64,000 bases of DNA from Nocardia vinacea. Lineage in GTDB: Bacteria; Actinomycetota; Actinomycetes; Mycobacteriales; Mycobacteriaceae. The number at the start of each line of letters is the position of its first letter. Within the stretch, counting starts at the first letter, position 1. The notes under the pieces are model-generated. The model saw only the letters and a list, made by a program, of their open reading frames with translations. It ran no database searches and was not told the DNA's origin. Both the position numbers and the translations under genes were made by a program. The stretch is taken from contig NZ_CP109149.1 in assembly GCF_035920345.1 (NCBI RefSeq), positions 3,596,001-3,660,000 of the forward strand, read 5' to 3'. Of this stretch, positions 1-8,100 are shown one piece after another.

Positions 1-1
1 C

Positions 2-871
2 GATGATCGGGTGCGCGAACCACGTCCCACCCGCAGACACGGCGCGGTGAGTACCGGGCCGTGGGCCGCGCTCATCGCCGCGTTCGCGCGGCGGCTCGCA
101 CAGCAGGAGGTGTTCCTCGAGGGCGCGTGGGCCGTACGCGCGATCGAGGCGCAGCAGCGGTGGTGGAGCCTGCTGGAGGCGAATCGTCGTGGGGTACTGC
201 CGGACCCGGCCGCATCGATGGTCACCTTGGCGCACGTGCTCAACGGACGCCCGATCCGCGGCGACCGCTCGGAGCTGACCGATCTGGTAACCCCCGATGG
301 CGAACTGGTCCAGCAGGTGACGGCTCATCTCGACAGCGCCCACACTCTCGTGCACGAACGCTACGAGACGGCGGTCCGGCGTGGTGATCCCGACGGATAT
401 CACCGGCGCGCACTCGAACTCGTGTTGTGGCAGATCGCCGACACCGACTCCGGTGGGGCGCTCACCGCCCCGGCATGCGCAGAACTGGCCGCGGCACTGC
501 GCGATCGGACCGTGCGCGACTCGCTGTTCGCCCTAGCCGTCGGCGAGCACGCCGCCGCCGCGGAAAACCTGTGGGCCACACTGACGCGAGCATTGCCGGG
601 CAGCGACCGTGCCGATGCCGCAACACTTCTCGCCTACAGCGCCTACCTCCGCGGCGACGGCCCCCTCGCGGGCGTCGCCCTCCAGGCCGCCCTCGACGCC
701 GACCCCACACACTCCATGGCGACCCTGCTGGCGACAGCGCTACACACCGGGATGCGCCCTGACATCCTGCGCCGGTTGGCCTGTCGCGGTCTGGGGATCG
801 CCGCCGACCTCGGCATCGACCTCGGCACCGATCCGATGAGCTGTGCGGCTCCAGACCACACCGCACTGTAG
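2..871 (+). CDS. DUF4192-like protein, 5' end cut by the window
   Basis: The frame is open to the left edge; the first possible internal start is the GTG at 11, so the gene probably begins outside the window. About 286 residues are visible. The C-terminal half has the pattern I associate with DUF4192: a run of helices, a 'LLAYSAYLRGDGPLAGVALQ' stretch near residue 210, then an 'ADPTHS' motif. DUF4192 proteins are common on actinobacterial chromosomes and conjugative elements; no biochemical role is established. The stop TAG overlaps the GTG of the next small gene by one base, suggesting translational coupling. The family name is from memory of the pattern, not a search. Confidence 0.7.
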   Translation, partial: DDRVREPRPTRRHGAVSTGPWAALIAAFARRLAQQEVFLEGAWAVRAIEAQQRWWSLLEANRRGVLPDPAASMVTLAHVLNGRPIRGDRSELTDLVTPDGELVQQVTAHLDSAHTLVHERYETAVRRGDPDGYHRRALELVLWQIADTDSGGALTAPACAELAAALRDRTVRDSLFALAVGEHAAAAENLWATLTRALPGSDRADAATLLAYSAYLRGDGPLAGVALQAALDADPTHSMATLLATALHTGMRPDILRRLACRGLGIAADLGIDLGTDPMSCAAPDHTAL

Positions 872-1080
872 TGATCGGTAGCGCCGCCGAGCTCGTGGCG
901 TGGATCCGCGCGAACCTGCCCGCGCTGGATGAGGACCGGTTCGAACCCTGGCACACCGGATCCCCGGCACCCGGCGCGCTCACAGCGCGTATCGAGGTGC
1001 GCATTCACACACCCGCAGCCCGTGACCGCGTCACCAGCATCACCCTCACCGCCACACCCGTCGGCGACCTTCCCTCCTGA
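871..1080 (+). CDS. small hypothetical protein (69 aa)
   Basis: GTG start at 871 overlaps the TAG of the preceding DUF4192-like gene by one base. The product has an N-terminal amphipathic helix (AAELVAWIRANLPALDED) followed by a likely beta-rich C-terminus with alternating hydrophobic residues. I recognise no family. Position between the DUF4192-like gene and ssb suggests co-expression with the plasmid-maintenance genes. It ends about 100 bases before ssb, which has its own AAGGAG ribosome binding site. Confidence 0.55.
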   Translation: MIGSAAELVAWIRANLPALDEDRFEPWHTGSPAPGALTARIEVRIHTPAARDRVTSITLTATPVGDLPS

Positions 1081-1181
1081 TCACCGCCGTCGACGCCACG
1101 ACCCGCACACATCCCTGACCCCCACACCGTGCGCCGTGGTCGCACACCACATCCCCCGCGAATAGTGAAGGAGCACCCCCC

Positions 1182-1737
1182 ATGGCCGGAGACACCGTCA
1201 TCACCGTGATAGGCAACTTGACCGCCGCCCCGGAACTTCGTTTCACCCCGAATGGTGTTGCGGTCGCCGATTTCACCGTCGCCTCCACACCACGCTACCC
1301 CGACCGCAACACCGGGGAGTGGAAAGACGGGGAGGCGTTGTTCCTGCGCTGCAACCTCTGGCGCGAGGCCGCGGAGAATGCCGCGGAGACGTTGATTAAG
1401 CTTGACCAGGGGCTCGCGTGTCATTGTGACTGGCCGTCTGAAGCAGCGCCGCTGGCAGACCCCCGACGGCCAGAACCGCACCGTCGTTGAGCTCGAAGTC
1501 GACGAGCTCGGCCCGTCATTGCGCTATGCCACGGCGAAAGTCAACCGAGTCAAACGTGGCACAGGCGGCGACAACGGCTTCGGACGCTCGGACGCTCGCC
1601 CGAATTCCGATGACCGGTCCGGCGAACTGGTCGGCGCAGCAGCCACCAGTCGCACCGGCGGGACCGACGATCCGTGGGCGGTGAACGGCGCGGGCTCCTT
1701 CGGCGGCGGCACCGGCAACGACGACCCCCAGTTCTGA
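1182..1737 (+). pseudogene. ssb: single-stranded DNA-binding protein gene with a frameshift
   Basis: The ATG at 1182 has AAGGAG upstream. Frame 1 encodes a normal SSB OB-fold start ([17 protein letters not shown], then [11 protein letters not shown] and [17 protein letters not shown]) but turns to nonsense after base 1394. The other half, [20 protein letters not shown] through the acidic 'NDDPQF' tail, continues in another frame from about 1405 to 1737. Removing ten bases (1395-1404) rejoins ETL to TRGSRVIV and restores a typical SSB of about 180 residues with a Gly/Asn/Asp-rich linker and conserved tip. SSB normally coats single-stranded DNA and recruits partners through the tail. As written the OB fold is split, so the gene is broken unless this is an assembly or sequencing error. 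A TTG at 1402 could reinitiate the second half. Confidence 0.85.
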
Positions 1738-1758
1738 ATCTACCTCCTCAACACACGA

Positions 1759-1781
1759 TGCCCGGCGGTAGCCGCCGGGCA
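1759..1781 (+). terminator. strong hairpin behind ssb
   Basis: A perfect 10-bp stem, TGCCCGGCGG and CCGCCGGGCA, with a TAG loop, lies 21 bases after the ssb stop. There is no T run, as is usual for actinobacterial terminators. It separates ssb from the next gene, which begins with GTG at 1844. Confidence 0.65.
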
Positions 1782-1843
1782 CCGTGTCGCCCGCCGAAAC
1801 GAATCCCGCTCTATCCATTCCACTTTCGTGATCAGGAGCCGAT

Positions 1844-2431
1844 GTGACTACCTCCTCTGCCTCCCGCACCGCGATCGCGGTGACCCCGTTGCTATCCGAT
1901 ATCGCTGCCCTCGCCGAGCTGATCGACACCGAACCGTATCGGGCGCGCCTGGAGTTCCGCCAAGCGCTCAACGACGTCACTGCCGAAGACTGGGCGTTTC
2001 TCGGACTCATCCACCGAGCCTTCGCCCACAGCCCGAAAACAGCGCTGGCACGGGTGGTCTCGATCGCACGCGCCCGCATCGGCGCGCCCGAGGTCGAAAC
2101 CGGTGAGATCACCGACGGTGATACCGGCCTGTACGCGACCGCTGACGCCGTCGAGGTACCGATGGAAGTCGAACTCGCTCGGTGGACGCGGACCTCGGTC
2201 CGTGATCTCGCCGACGACCTTCGCCTGCACGCGATCCCGACCACAGCGACCGATGCGGCACGGACCGCGCCCGAGGCGATAGCGCGCCGCCGCGCCCGCC
2301 ACACGCCCCGACCTATCGGGACCGTGATGCTGCGCCACCGCGCCCGCGACGAACGCAGCGCCGCACGCCGCCGCCGCGGCGAAGCAGACGCCGATGCCTA
2401 CTTCGCGGACCGTCCGCTGTTGGTGGCCTGA
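1844..2431 (+). CDS. hypothetical protein with a helical domain shared with the relaxase tail
   Basis: GTG start at 1844; 195 residues. Residues 20-80 form a helical domain (ALAELIDTEP...VTAEDWAFLGLIHRAF...) that I can align by eye with residues 5-85 of the protein at 2801-4375 and with about residues 1468-1545 of the relaxase. The C-terminal third is Arg/Ala-rich and basic (RRRARH...RAARRRRGEADA), suitable for nucleic-acid contact. No family name comes to mind. Its place between ssb and the relaxase region, and the shared domain, suggest an accessory DNA-processing role; that is inference. Confidence 0.65.
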   Translation: MTTSSASRTAIAVTPLLSDIAALAELIDTEPYRARLEFRQALNDVTAEDWAFLGLIHRAFAHSPKTALARVVSIARARIGAPEVETGEITDGDTGLYATADAVEVPMEVELARWTRTSVRDLADDLRLHAIPTTATDAARTAPEAIARRRARHTPRPIGTVMLRHRARDERSAARRRRGEADADAYFADRPLLVA

Positions 2432-2800
2432 CCCCGGTCTCACGAAGGAAGAACACAAGAGGGTCAGGTGGGGTGTCCGGGGTGTTCGTCTGGTCGAGCG
2501 CCCCGCCTGACTGAAGGGCTACCAGGGTGGCGTCCGCCGCGCCTGCGTGCCCGCGCCCGTGCGTGCACGAATTTCCCTCCGGCGCGACGCCCAGCGGTTC
2601 GGGTGTGGGTTGGGTTGTGTGCGCGGGAAATTCGCGCCCACCCAATTTTGGCGCGTTCCCTCCGCCGCGTCGCACGCCACGCTGGTCGATCGCCCTTCAG
2701 GCGGGTCACCCGACCAGCCGCCCACCCCTCGTGTTGCGAAAAAGCGCACGCGATCTCCCGGGGTGGGTTTCCTTTTTCCTCGCGAGACAGGACATTCGTC
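2432..2800. other. 369-bp non-coding stretch with a 10-bp inverted repeat
   Basis: No convincing gene lies here. It contains a perfect inverted repeat, CGAATTTCCC at 2568-2577 and GGGAAATTCG at 2625-2634, separated by 47 bases of very GC-rich sequence. It ends with the leader of the gene at 2801. The repeat could be a regulator site or part of an RNA fold; nothing decides between these. Confidence 0.4.
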
Positions 2801-4375
2801 ATGCCCAGTGCTTTCCTCGATGCTCTGTTCCACCTGGACCGGCTCTTCCACGTCGACAGCCCGCGCCTCGCGCGCGAGATGTTCCCCGACGTGCTCGCTC
2901 TCGCCACCGCCGAGGAACGTGCGTTCCTCGACGAGCTCACCGACACCTTCACCCGCTACCCGTTCCAGACCGCGCACAAACGGCTCGACGCGATGTGGAA
3001 GACAGCCGACGCCGAACGCCGGGAGCTGATCAACCTCTGCGCCCCCGACACCGACCCCGGCCTGCACACCCGGCAGCTGCCCGAGATCGTCGAGGTCTCC
3101 TACACCGCCGCCGAACTCCCACCGATGCCGGTGCGTGAGCGCTACCGGCCGCTGATCACCCACCGCGTCCCAGCGCGAGCCACCGACTCCGCCCGCCTCG
3201 CCCCCGACAAGGTCGCCGCGCGCACGCAGGCCCGCCCGGTTCCGACGCTGAGTATTCCTGGGGATCACCGTGCCCACCTGCTGCCGTATGCGATCGCGAC
3301 CGAGGCGATGATCACCGGGTACGTGACCGGCAGCATGTTCACCGACGGCACCACCATCCCCGACCCCGACGCCGCGCCCGAACCGCCGCAGCGCCCGATC
3401 GAGGTTCCGGTACCCGATCCCGACTCCGAAGAGGAACGCGCGAAGCGCCAGCGCCGTCGCCATGCCCGCGACCACGCCGAAGCCACCGAACTCTGGGACC
3501 GCGTCTACCTCAACTACGTTGCGGGCCAGTACGACACCGAGCACCGCGCCGCCTGGAAGGACCGCCGCGACGGCGAGCACACCGACCAGACGTTGGACGA
3601 ACGCACCAGCGACTACTTCGACAGCCACGACGACACCGCGCCGCGGGGTCCGCGTTCGCGCCGACGCGGTCACGGCGGTGCGCCCCGGCGGGGCGGTCGG
3701 ATCACCGAGGACGAGGCGAAGGCGTTCGCCGATGCCCGCACCGGGTTGCGGGTGCGTGACGACGCACGACCGGAGATCCCGATCCAGGGCAACGGCCTGG
3801 ACTACGACGACGCCGCGATGGTCCCGGTCATGGGATGGCGGTGCGTGTCCTGCTTCATCGAACGCCCCATGACCGACCAGCGCCCCATCCACATCCGCGA
3901 CGGACAGCTGGTCTCCGATGACGGGCTCTGCGATTCCTGCCGCGCCGACGGACATCCTGGGGTCCCGCCGCTGCCCAAGGAGTTCACCACCGCGGACTTC
4001 GTGATCTCTCGTTGTGAATTCCTCGCCGCCACCTACCCTGCCGCCGCGCACGCCCTGATCGTCGAAGTCTGGCACCGGGCGGCACCGCACCCGATCTGCC
4101 GCCACATCACCCGCTTCCTCGCCACCCATCCCGAGCTGACCCCGAACCCGGCCAAGCCGCTCCAGCTCGCCAGCGAGGTTGCCGCCACCGATGCAGCACC
4201 GCGTCCCCGCGCCACCGGGCGGAAGGGGCGGGTGAGGTTGGGCGCCGATCAGCGTCACGGCCGCTGCGATGGCTGCACCCGCCACGCCGTCATCCACGCC
4301 GACAACTACTGCCTCACCTGCCGCATCGACCTCGGCCTCACCCCCGCCCGCCCCCGTCAGTCGCAGGCGGCCTGA
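2801..4375 (+). CDS. zinc-ribbon protein homologous to the relaxase C-terminal region
   Basis: I place the start at ATG 2801 because the frame upstream has no coding character; 524 residues. Residues 5-85 hold the helical domain also seen at 1844-2431 and in the relaxase tail. The middle is polar and charged, with an Arg-rich stretch near residues 285-300. Near residue 350 a paired-cysteine motif appears (WRCVSCFIERPM, then CDSCRADGHPG), with another cysteine set near the C-terminus (DGCTRHAV, CLTCRIDLG), probably zinc ribbons. The relaxase tail carries an equivalent pair (GCVACGLERT, CGECRDRNQHG) in the same order after the same helical domain. This looks like a separately encoded relative of the relaxase C-terminus. 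The function is unknown; a DNA- or relaxase-binding accessory is my inference. Confidence 0.75.
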   Translation: MPSAFLDALFHLDRLFHVDSPRLAREMFPDVLALATAEERAFLDELTDTFTRYPFQTAHKRLDAMWKTADAERRELINLCAPDTDPGLHTRQLPEIVEVSYTAAELPPMPVRERYRPLITHRVPARATDSARLAPDKVAARTQARPVPTLSIPGDHRAHLLPYAIATEAMITGYVTGSMFTDGTTIPDPDAAPEPPQRPIEVPVPDPDSEEERAKRQRRRHARDHAEATELWDRVYLNYVAGQYDTEHRAAWKDRRDGEHTDQTLDERTSDYFDSHDDTAPRGPRSRRRGHGGAPRRGGRITEDEAKAFADARTGLRVRDDARPEIPIQGNGLDYDDAAMVPVMGWRCVSCFIERPMTDQRPIHIRDGQLVSDDGLCDSCRADGHPGVPPLPKEFTTADFVISRCEFLAATYPAAAHALIVEVWHRAAPHPICRHITRFLATHPELTPNPAKPLQLASEVAATDAAPRPRATGRKGRVRLGADQRHGRCDGCTRHAVIHADNYCLTCRIDLGLTPARPRQSQAA

Positions 4376-4475
4376 CCCGACATCCAGCTGCCTCCCCTTG
4401 ATCGCCGGTCCGCCGTGGCTGCCTCGCGCCCACGGCGGACCGGTCCACCACCCCAACATCTCAGGAGCCCACCTG

Positions 4476-4862
4476 ATGCACCGATACCCGACCGGGCTAC
4501 GCCGCCTCACCCGAATGCTGCACCGCGCGGTCACACCACACCGGCGCACCGTCACCGTGCGCGTGTTCCTCAACCACGCCCCGCACTCCCTGCTGCACGG
4601 CTACACCCCCTCCGCGCCGCTGGCCCTCGCCTACGAGTACGCCATCTCGACCGAAGGTCCCGCGGCCGACGCGGTGATCCTCGAGCGCGCCTTCGCCGCG
4701 TTCAACGGCCACCCCGAGCACCCCGACGACCACGCCCACGCCGACGCGTGGACCGACAAACGACTGCGGTCGCTGTCGGTCGGCGACGTCGTCGCCATCG
4801 ACGACCGCCACTACGCCTGCGAGTCCGCCGGGCGGACGCGCATCACCGCACCACTCACCTGA
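4476..4862 (+). CDS. hypothetical protein (128 aa)
   Basis: ATG at 4476 is preceded by CAGGAG at a good distance. The product has a basic N-terminus (LRRLTRMLHRAV), then a mixed alpha/beta core (TVTVRVFLNH, YEYAIS, ILERAFAAFNG) and ends with a small beta unit (LSVGDVVAIDDRHYACES). This arrangement resembles small plasmid-borne proteins seen near actinobacterial relaxase genes, but I cannot name a family. It is the last gene before the C-rich tract and relaxase leader. Confidence 0.65.
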   Translation: MHRYPTGLRRLTRMLHRAVTPHRRTVTVRVFLNHAPHSLLHGYTPSAPLALAYEYAISTEGPAADAVILERAFAAFNGHPEHPDDHAHADAWTDKRLRSLSVGDVVAIDDRHYACESAGRTRITAPLT

Positions 4863-4977
4863 GCGCTCGCACCGCCGACGGCCAAGGGCCGGGACCACGC
4901 ACATGGATCCGGCCCCACTCACCAGCCCCCTCGCGACCACCATGTCTCCTCACTCTTCACCCCACCGCTTCTCCACG

Positions 4978-5090
4978 CATCACTCTCATCCACCCACCCG
5001 CATACCTCACTCACCTCCTATACACTTCTTCTTCTACTACTCACCTACTCCTCCCTCTTTATCTCTTTCTCACAAGCAAACCTCTTTCAT
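4978..5090 (+). promoter_or_regulatory. G-depleted C-rich tract, possible Rho-utilisation site
   Basis: From about 4981 to 5090 the plus strand is roughly 45% C with only two G residues, in a window that is otherwise strongly GC-rich with balanced G. The RNA would be unstructured and C-rich, which is the textbook character of a rut site, placed just after the gene ending at 4862 and before the relaxase. It could instead be an AT-rich entry region of oriT. It contains no gene. Confidence 0.45.
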
Positions 5091-5094
5091 CCAG

Positions 5095-5152
5095 GGTAAC
5101 GATTTGGTAACGACCTGGGGATTTGCTTAATTTGACTAAAAAATAGTCAAAT
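5095..5152 (+). promoter_or_regulatory. candidate oriT or operator in front of the relaxase gene
   Basis: Two copies of GGTAACGA (5095-5102 and 5106-5113) are spaced 11 bp apart, about one helical turn, and sit between CCAGG and CCTGG. They are followed by a perfect 9-bp inverted repeat, ATTTGACTA (5130-5138) and TAGTCAAAT (5144-5152), with an AAAAA loop. MobF relaxases usually act on an oriT next to their own gene that contains inverted repeats near nic. The same block could serve as the relaxase gene's operator. No nic consensus can be assigned by eye. Confidence 0.5.
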
Positions 5153-5195
5153 CCAACCCATTGCGGTAATCGCCTGATTCGTGCCTGATGGATAT

Positions 5196-8100
5196 ATGAC
5201 CGCGACAATTCATAAAGTCGTGGCAGGCAATGGCTATCAGTATTACCTGCGTAATGTCGCCGCGAACGATGATCCCGCTCGCGGCCGGTCCAGCCTGGCC
5301 GACTACTACTCCGCTCACGGGGAGGCACCAGGGCGCTGGCACGGCACCGGCCTGGGGTCTCTGGGCATCACCACAGGCGATGAAGTCACCGAGGAGCAGA
5401 TGAAATCGCTGTTCGGTTTGGGTCGTCATCCCAACGCCGACGTGATCGAAACCTCGGTCTATGACGAACAGATCCGCCTCGGCGCGAAACACAAAGATGC
5501 TGCCCGCGCCGCCGATAAAGCCTCTCGTCTGGGTAACCCGTTTCGTGTTTATGCCGAGGTTTCCGAGTTCCGGAAACGGTGCGCGCAGGCATTCGAGCAA
5601 CACAATATTGTGCGCGGTTCAGACCCGCACGACGCCATTCCCGACACTGAACGGGCGCGGATTCGCACCACTGTCGCGACACAAATGTTCACCGAAACAT
5701 ACGACCGTGCGCCATTGAATGAGCGTGAATTGTCGGGGTGGGTGGCACAGAACTCTCGCCCGAACACGACCGCGGTCGCCGGTTTCGACATCACGTTCTC
5801 GCCGGTGAAGTCGGTGTCGGTGCTGTGGGCTCTGGCGCCGCGCGCGGTCGCGGAGAAGATCGAGGCCGCACACCAGGCCGCGATCGGTGACGCACTCGCT
5901 TGGCTCGAGCAGCATGCGGTGTTCACCCGGTTGGGGCGCAACGGGATCCGGCAGGTCGATGTCGAGGGCATCGTCGCGGCTGCATTCACCCACCGCGACA
6001 GCCGCGCCGGGGACCCGGACCTGCACACCCACGTCCTGATCGCCAACCGGGTCCGCGCCCTGGACGGGCGTTGGCGCACCCTCTACGGTGGCGCGATCTA
6101 CCAGGCGGTGGTCACCGTGTCCGAGATCTACAACACCCGCCTGGAGCACCACCTCGAAGATCTCGTCGGTGTGGAGTTCACCGAACGCGCCGGAACCGAT
6201 CCCACCAAACGGCCGATCCGCGAAATCGTCGGCATCCCACCCCGGTTGATCGAGGCGTGGTCACGGCGCGAAGCCGCGATCAAAGTGCGTTTGGGCGAGC
6301 TCACCGCCGACTTCCAACACCAGTTCGGCCGCGAACCCGTCCCCGGCGAAATCTATGACCTCGCCCAGCGCGCCACCCTGGAAACCCGCCCCGCCAAACA
6401 CCACCTACGCTCACTGGCCGAACAACGCACCAGCTGGCGGGCCGAAGCCGTCGCGCTGCTCGGCGGCCGGGAAACGCTGTCGCGGATAGTCGTGGCGGCG
6501 TTGAATCCGATTCGTGCGCCGCGTGTTCCGGTGTCGGCGCAGTGGATCGCGCACACCGCCGAGCGCGTGCTGGAGGTGGTGGCGGAGCATCGAGCGACCT
6601 GGCGGCCCAACAATGTGCGCGCCGAAGTCGAGCGGCAGATCCGCGGCCGCATCCGAGGCCAGGATTGGCAACAGGCCACCGAAGCCGTCTTGACCGAGGC
6701 ACTCTCACCGGCACAGTCGATCGGACGCGGCGACCCCGATATCGCGGACGTACCCGAATTGCGTACGGTGCCTGAGCTGTTGCGTCGTCGCGACGGCTCC
6801 AGCGTCTATACGGCCGCAGGCTCGCAGCTGTATACCTCGGCGCACACGTTGTCGGTGGAAAAGCAGCTGATCGAGCTGTCGGTGCAGTCCGGCGCCCGCC
6901 AACTCACCCCCGATACCGTGGCTGCGGCGGTGCGCGACTACAACACGCTGCACCCGGATAGGCCGTTGAATGCCGGGCAGGTCAGTGTGATCGAAGGATT
7001 CGCGACCTCGGGATTACGAGTGCATACCGCCAACGCCCCCGCCGGATCGGGCAAGACGACCGCGATGGCTGTGCTCACCGACGCCTGGCACACCAGCGGC
7101 GGGCAAGTCCTCGGTCTGGCACCCACCGCGTCAGCCGCCGCGGTGCTCGGGGAATCGATCGGCGCCCGGGTCGAGACCGTCGACAAGGTCCTCGACGTGT
7201 TATCGCGTCACACACCGCGCCCGGACAACCCGGCTTTGGACCGCGATGTCCCGCCGCCGCTGCCGCAATGGGTGCTGCAAATCGACTCCGACACGTTGGT
7301 CATCGTCGACGAGCACGTCAAACTCGGCAACCTCAAACGGCTTCGGCTGCTGCGGTTTCTGGCTTCTCGTGGTGCGACGGTCCGCTGTATCGGCGACGAT
7401 CAGCAACTGCCCGCGATCGAGGCCGGCGGCGCGGACGCGGACATGAACGCTGCCGCTCCCGAGCACACCCTGACCCTGACCCACGTCGTGCGGTTCGCCT
7501 CGACGGCCGAGGCGACGGCCAGTTTGCAGTTGCGCGAAGGCGATCCGGCCGCTCTGGGCTGGTATCTCGACAATGCTCGCGTGCACGCGGGCCACCTGGG
7601 TGCGACCCAGGATGACACCTACACCGCCTGGGCTGCTGACCATCTCGCGGGCCGCGAGGCGATCATGCTGGCCGCAAACCACGAGGTGGTCAAAGCGCTC
7701 AACGCTCGCGCCCGCACCGATCGCATCACCCGCAGCGGCGGCACCGTAGGCGCGGAATGTGTGCTCGCCGACGGCTTGGTTGCGTCGGTCGGTGACACGA
7801 TCCGCACCCGCCGCAACAATCCACGCCTACGTTTGGGCGCACACGACTGGGTGCGCAACGGTTACACCTGGACCGTCACCGCCGTTCACGACGACGGCAG
7901 CCTGACCGCAACGCATCTACGTTCCGGGGAAAAACGCGGTGCGAGTGTGCGGCTTCCCGCCGACTATGTGACCGCGCATGTGCGCCTCGGGTACGCCACA
8001 ACGATCGATTCCGCGCAGGGAATCACCGCCGATACCTGTCACATCGCGCTCACCGGAGGTGAATCCCGGCAGCAGCTTTACGTCGCACTCACTCGCGGTG

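Noticed and set aside
2519..4573. A 684-codon minus-strand frame opposite the zinc-ribbon gene
   Set aside because: Low-complexity Gly/Arg/Val composition typical of antisense frames in GC-rich DNA; the plus strand has conserved domains and Cys pairs.
4903..5130. A 75-codon plus-strand frame across the C-rich tract before the relaxase
   Set aside because: Its Ser/Pro/His/Thr-rich composition simply reflects the G-poor tract and it has no RBS.
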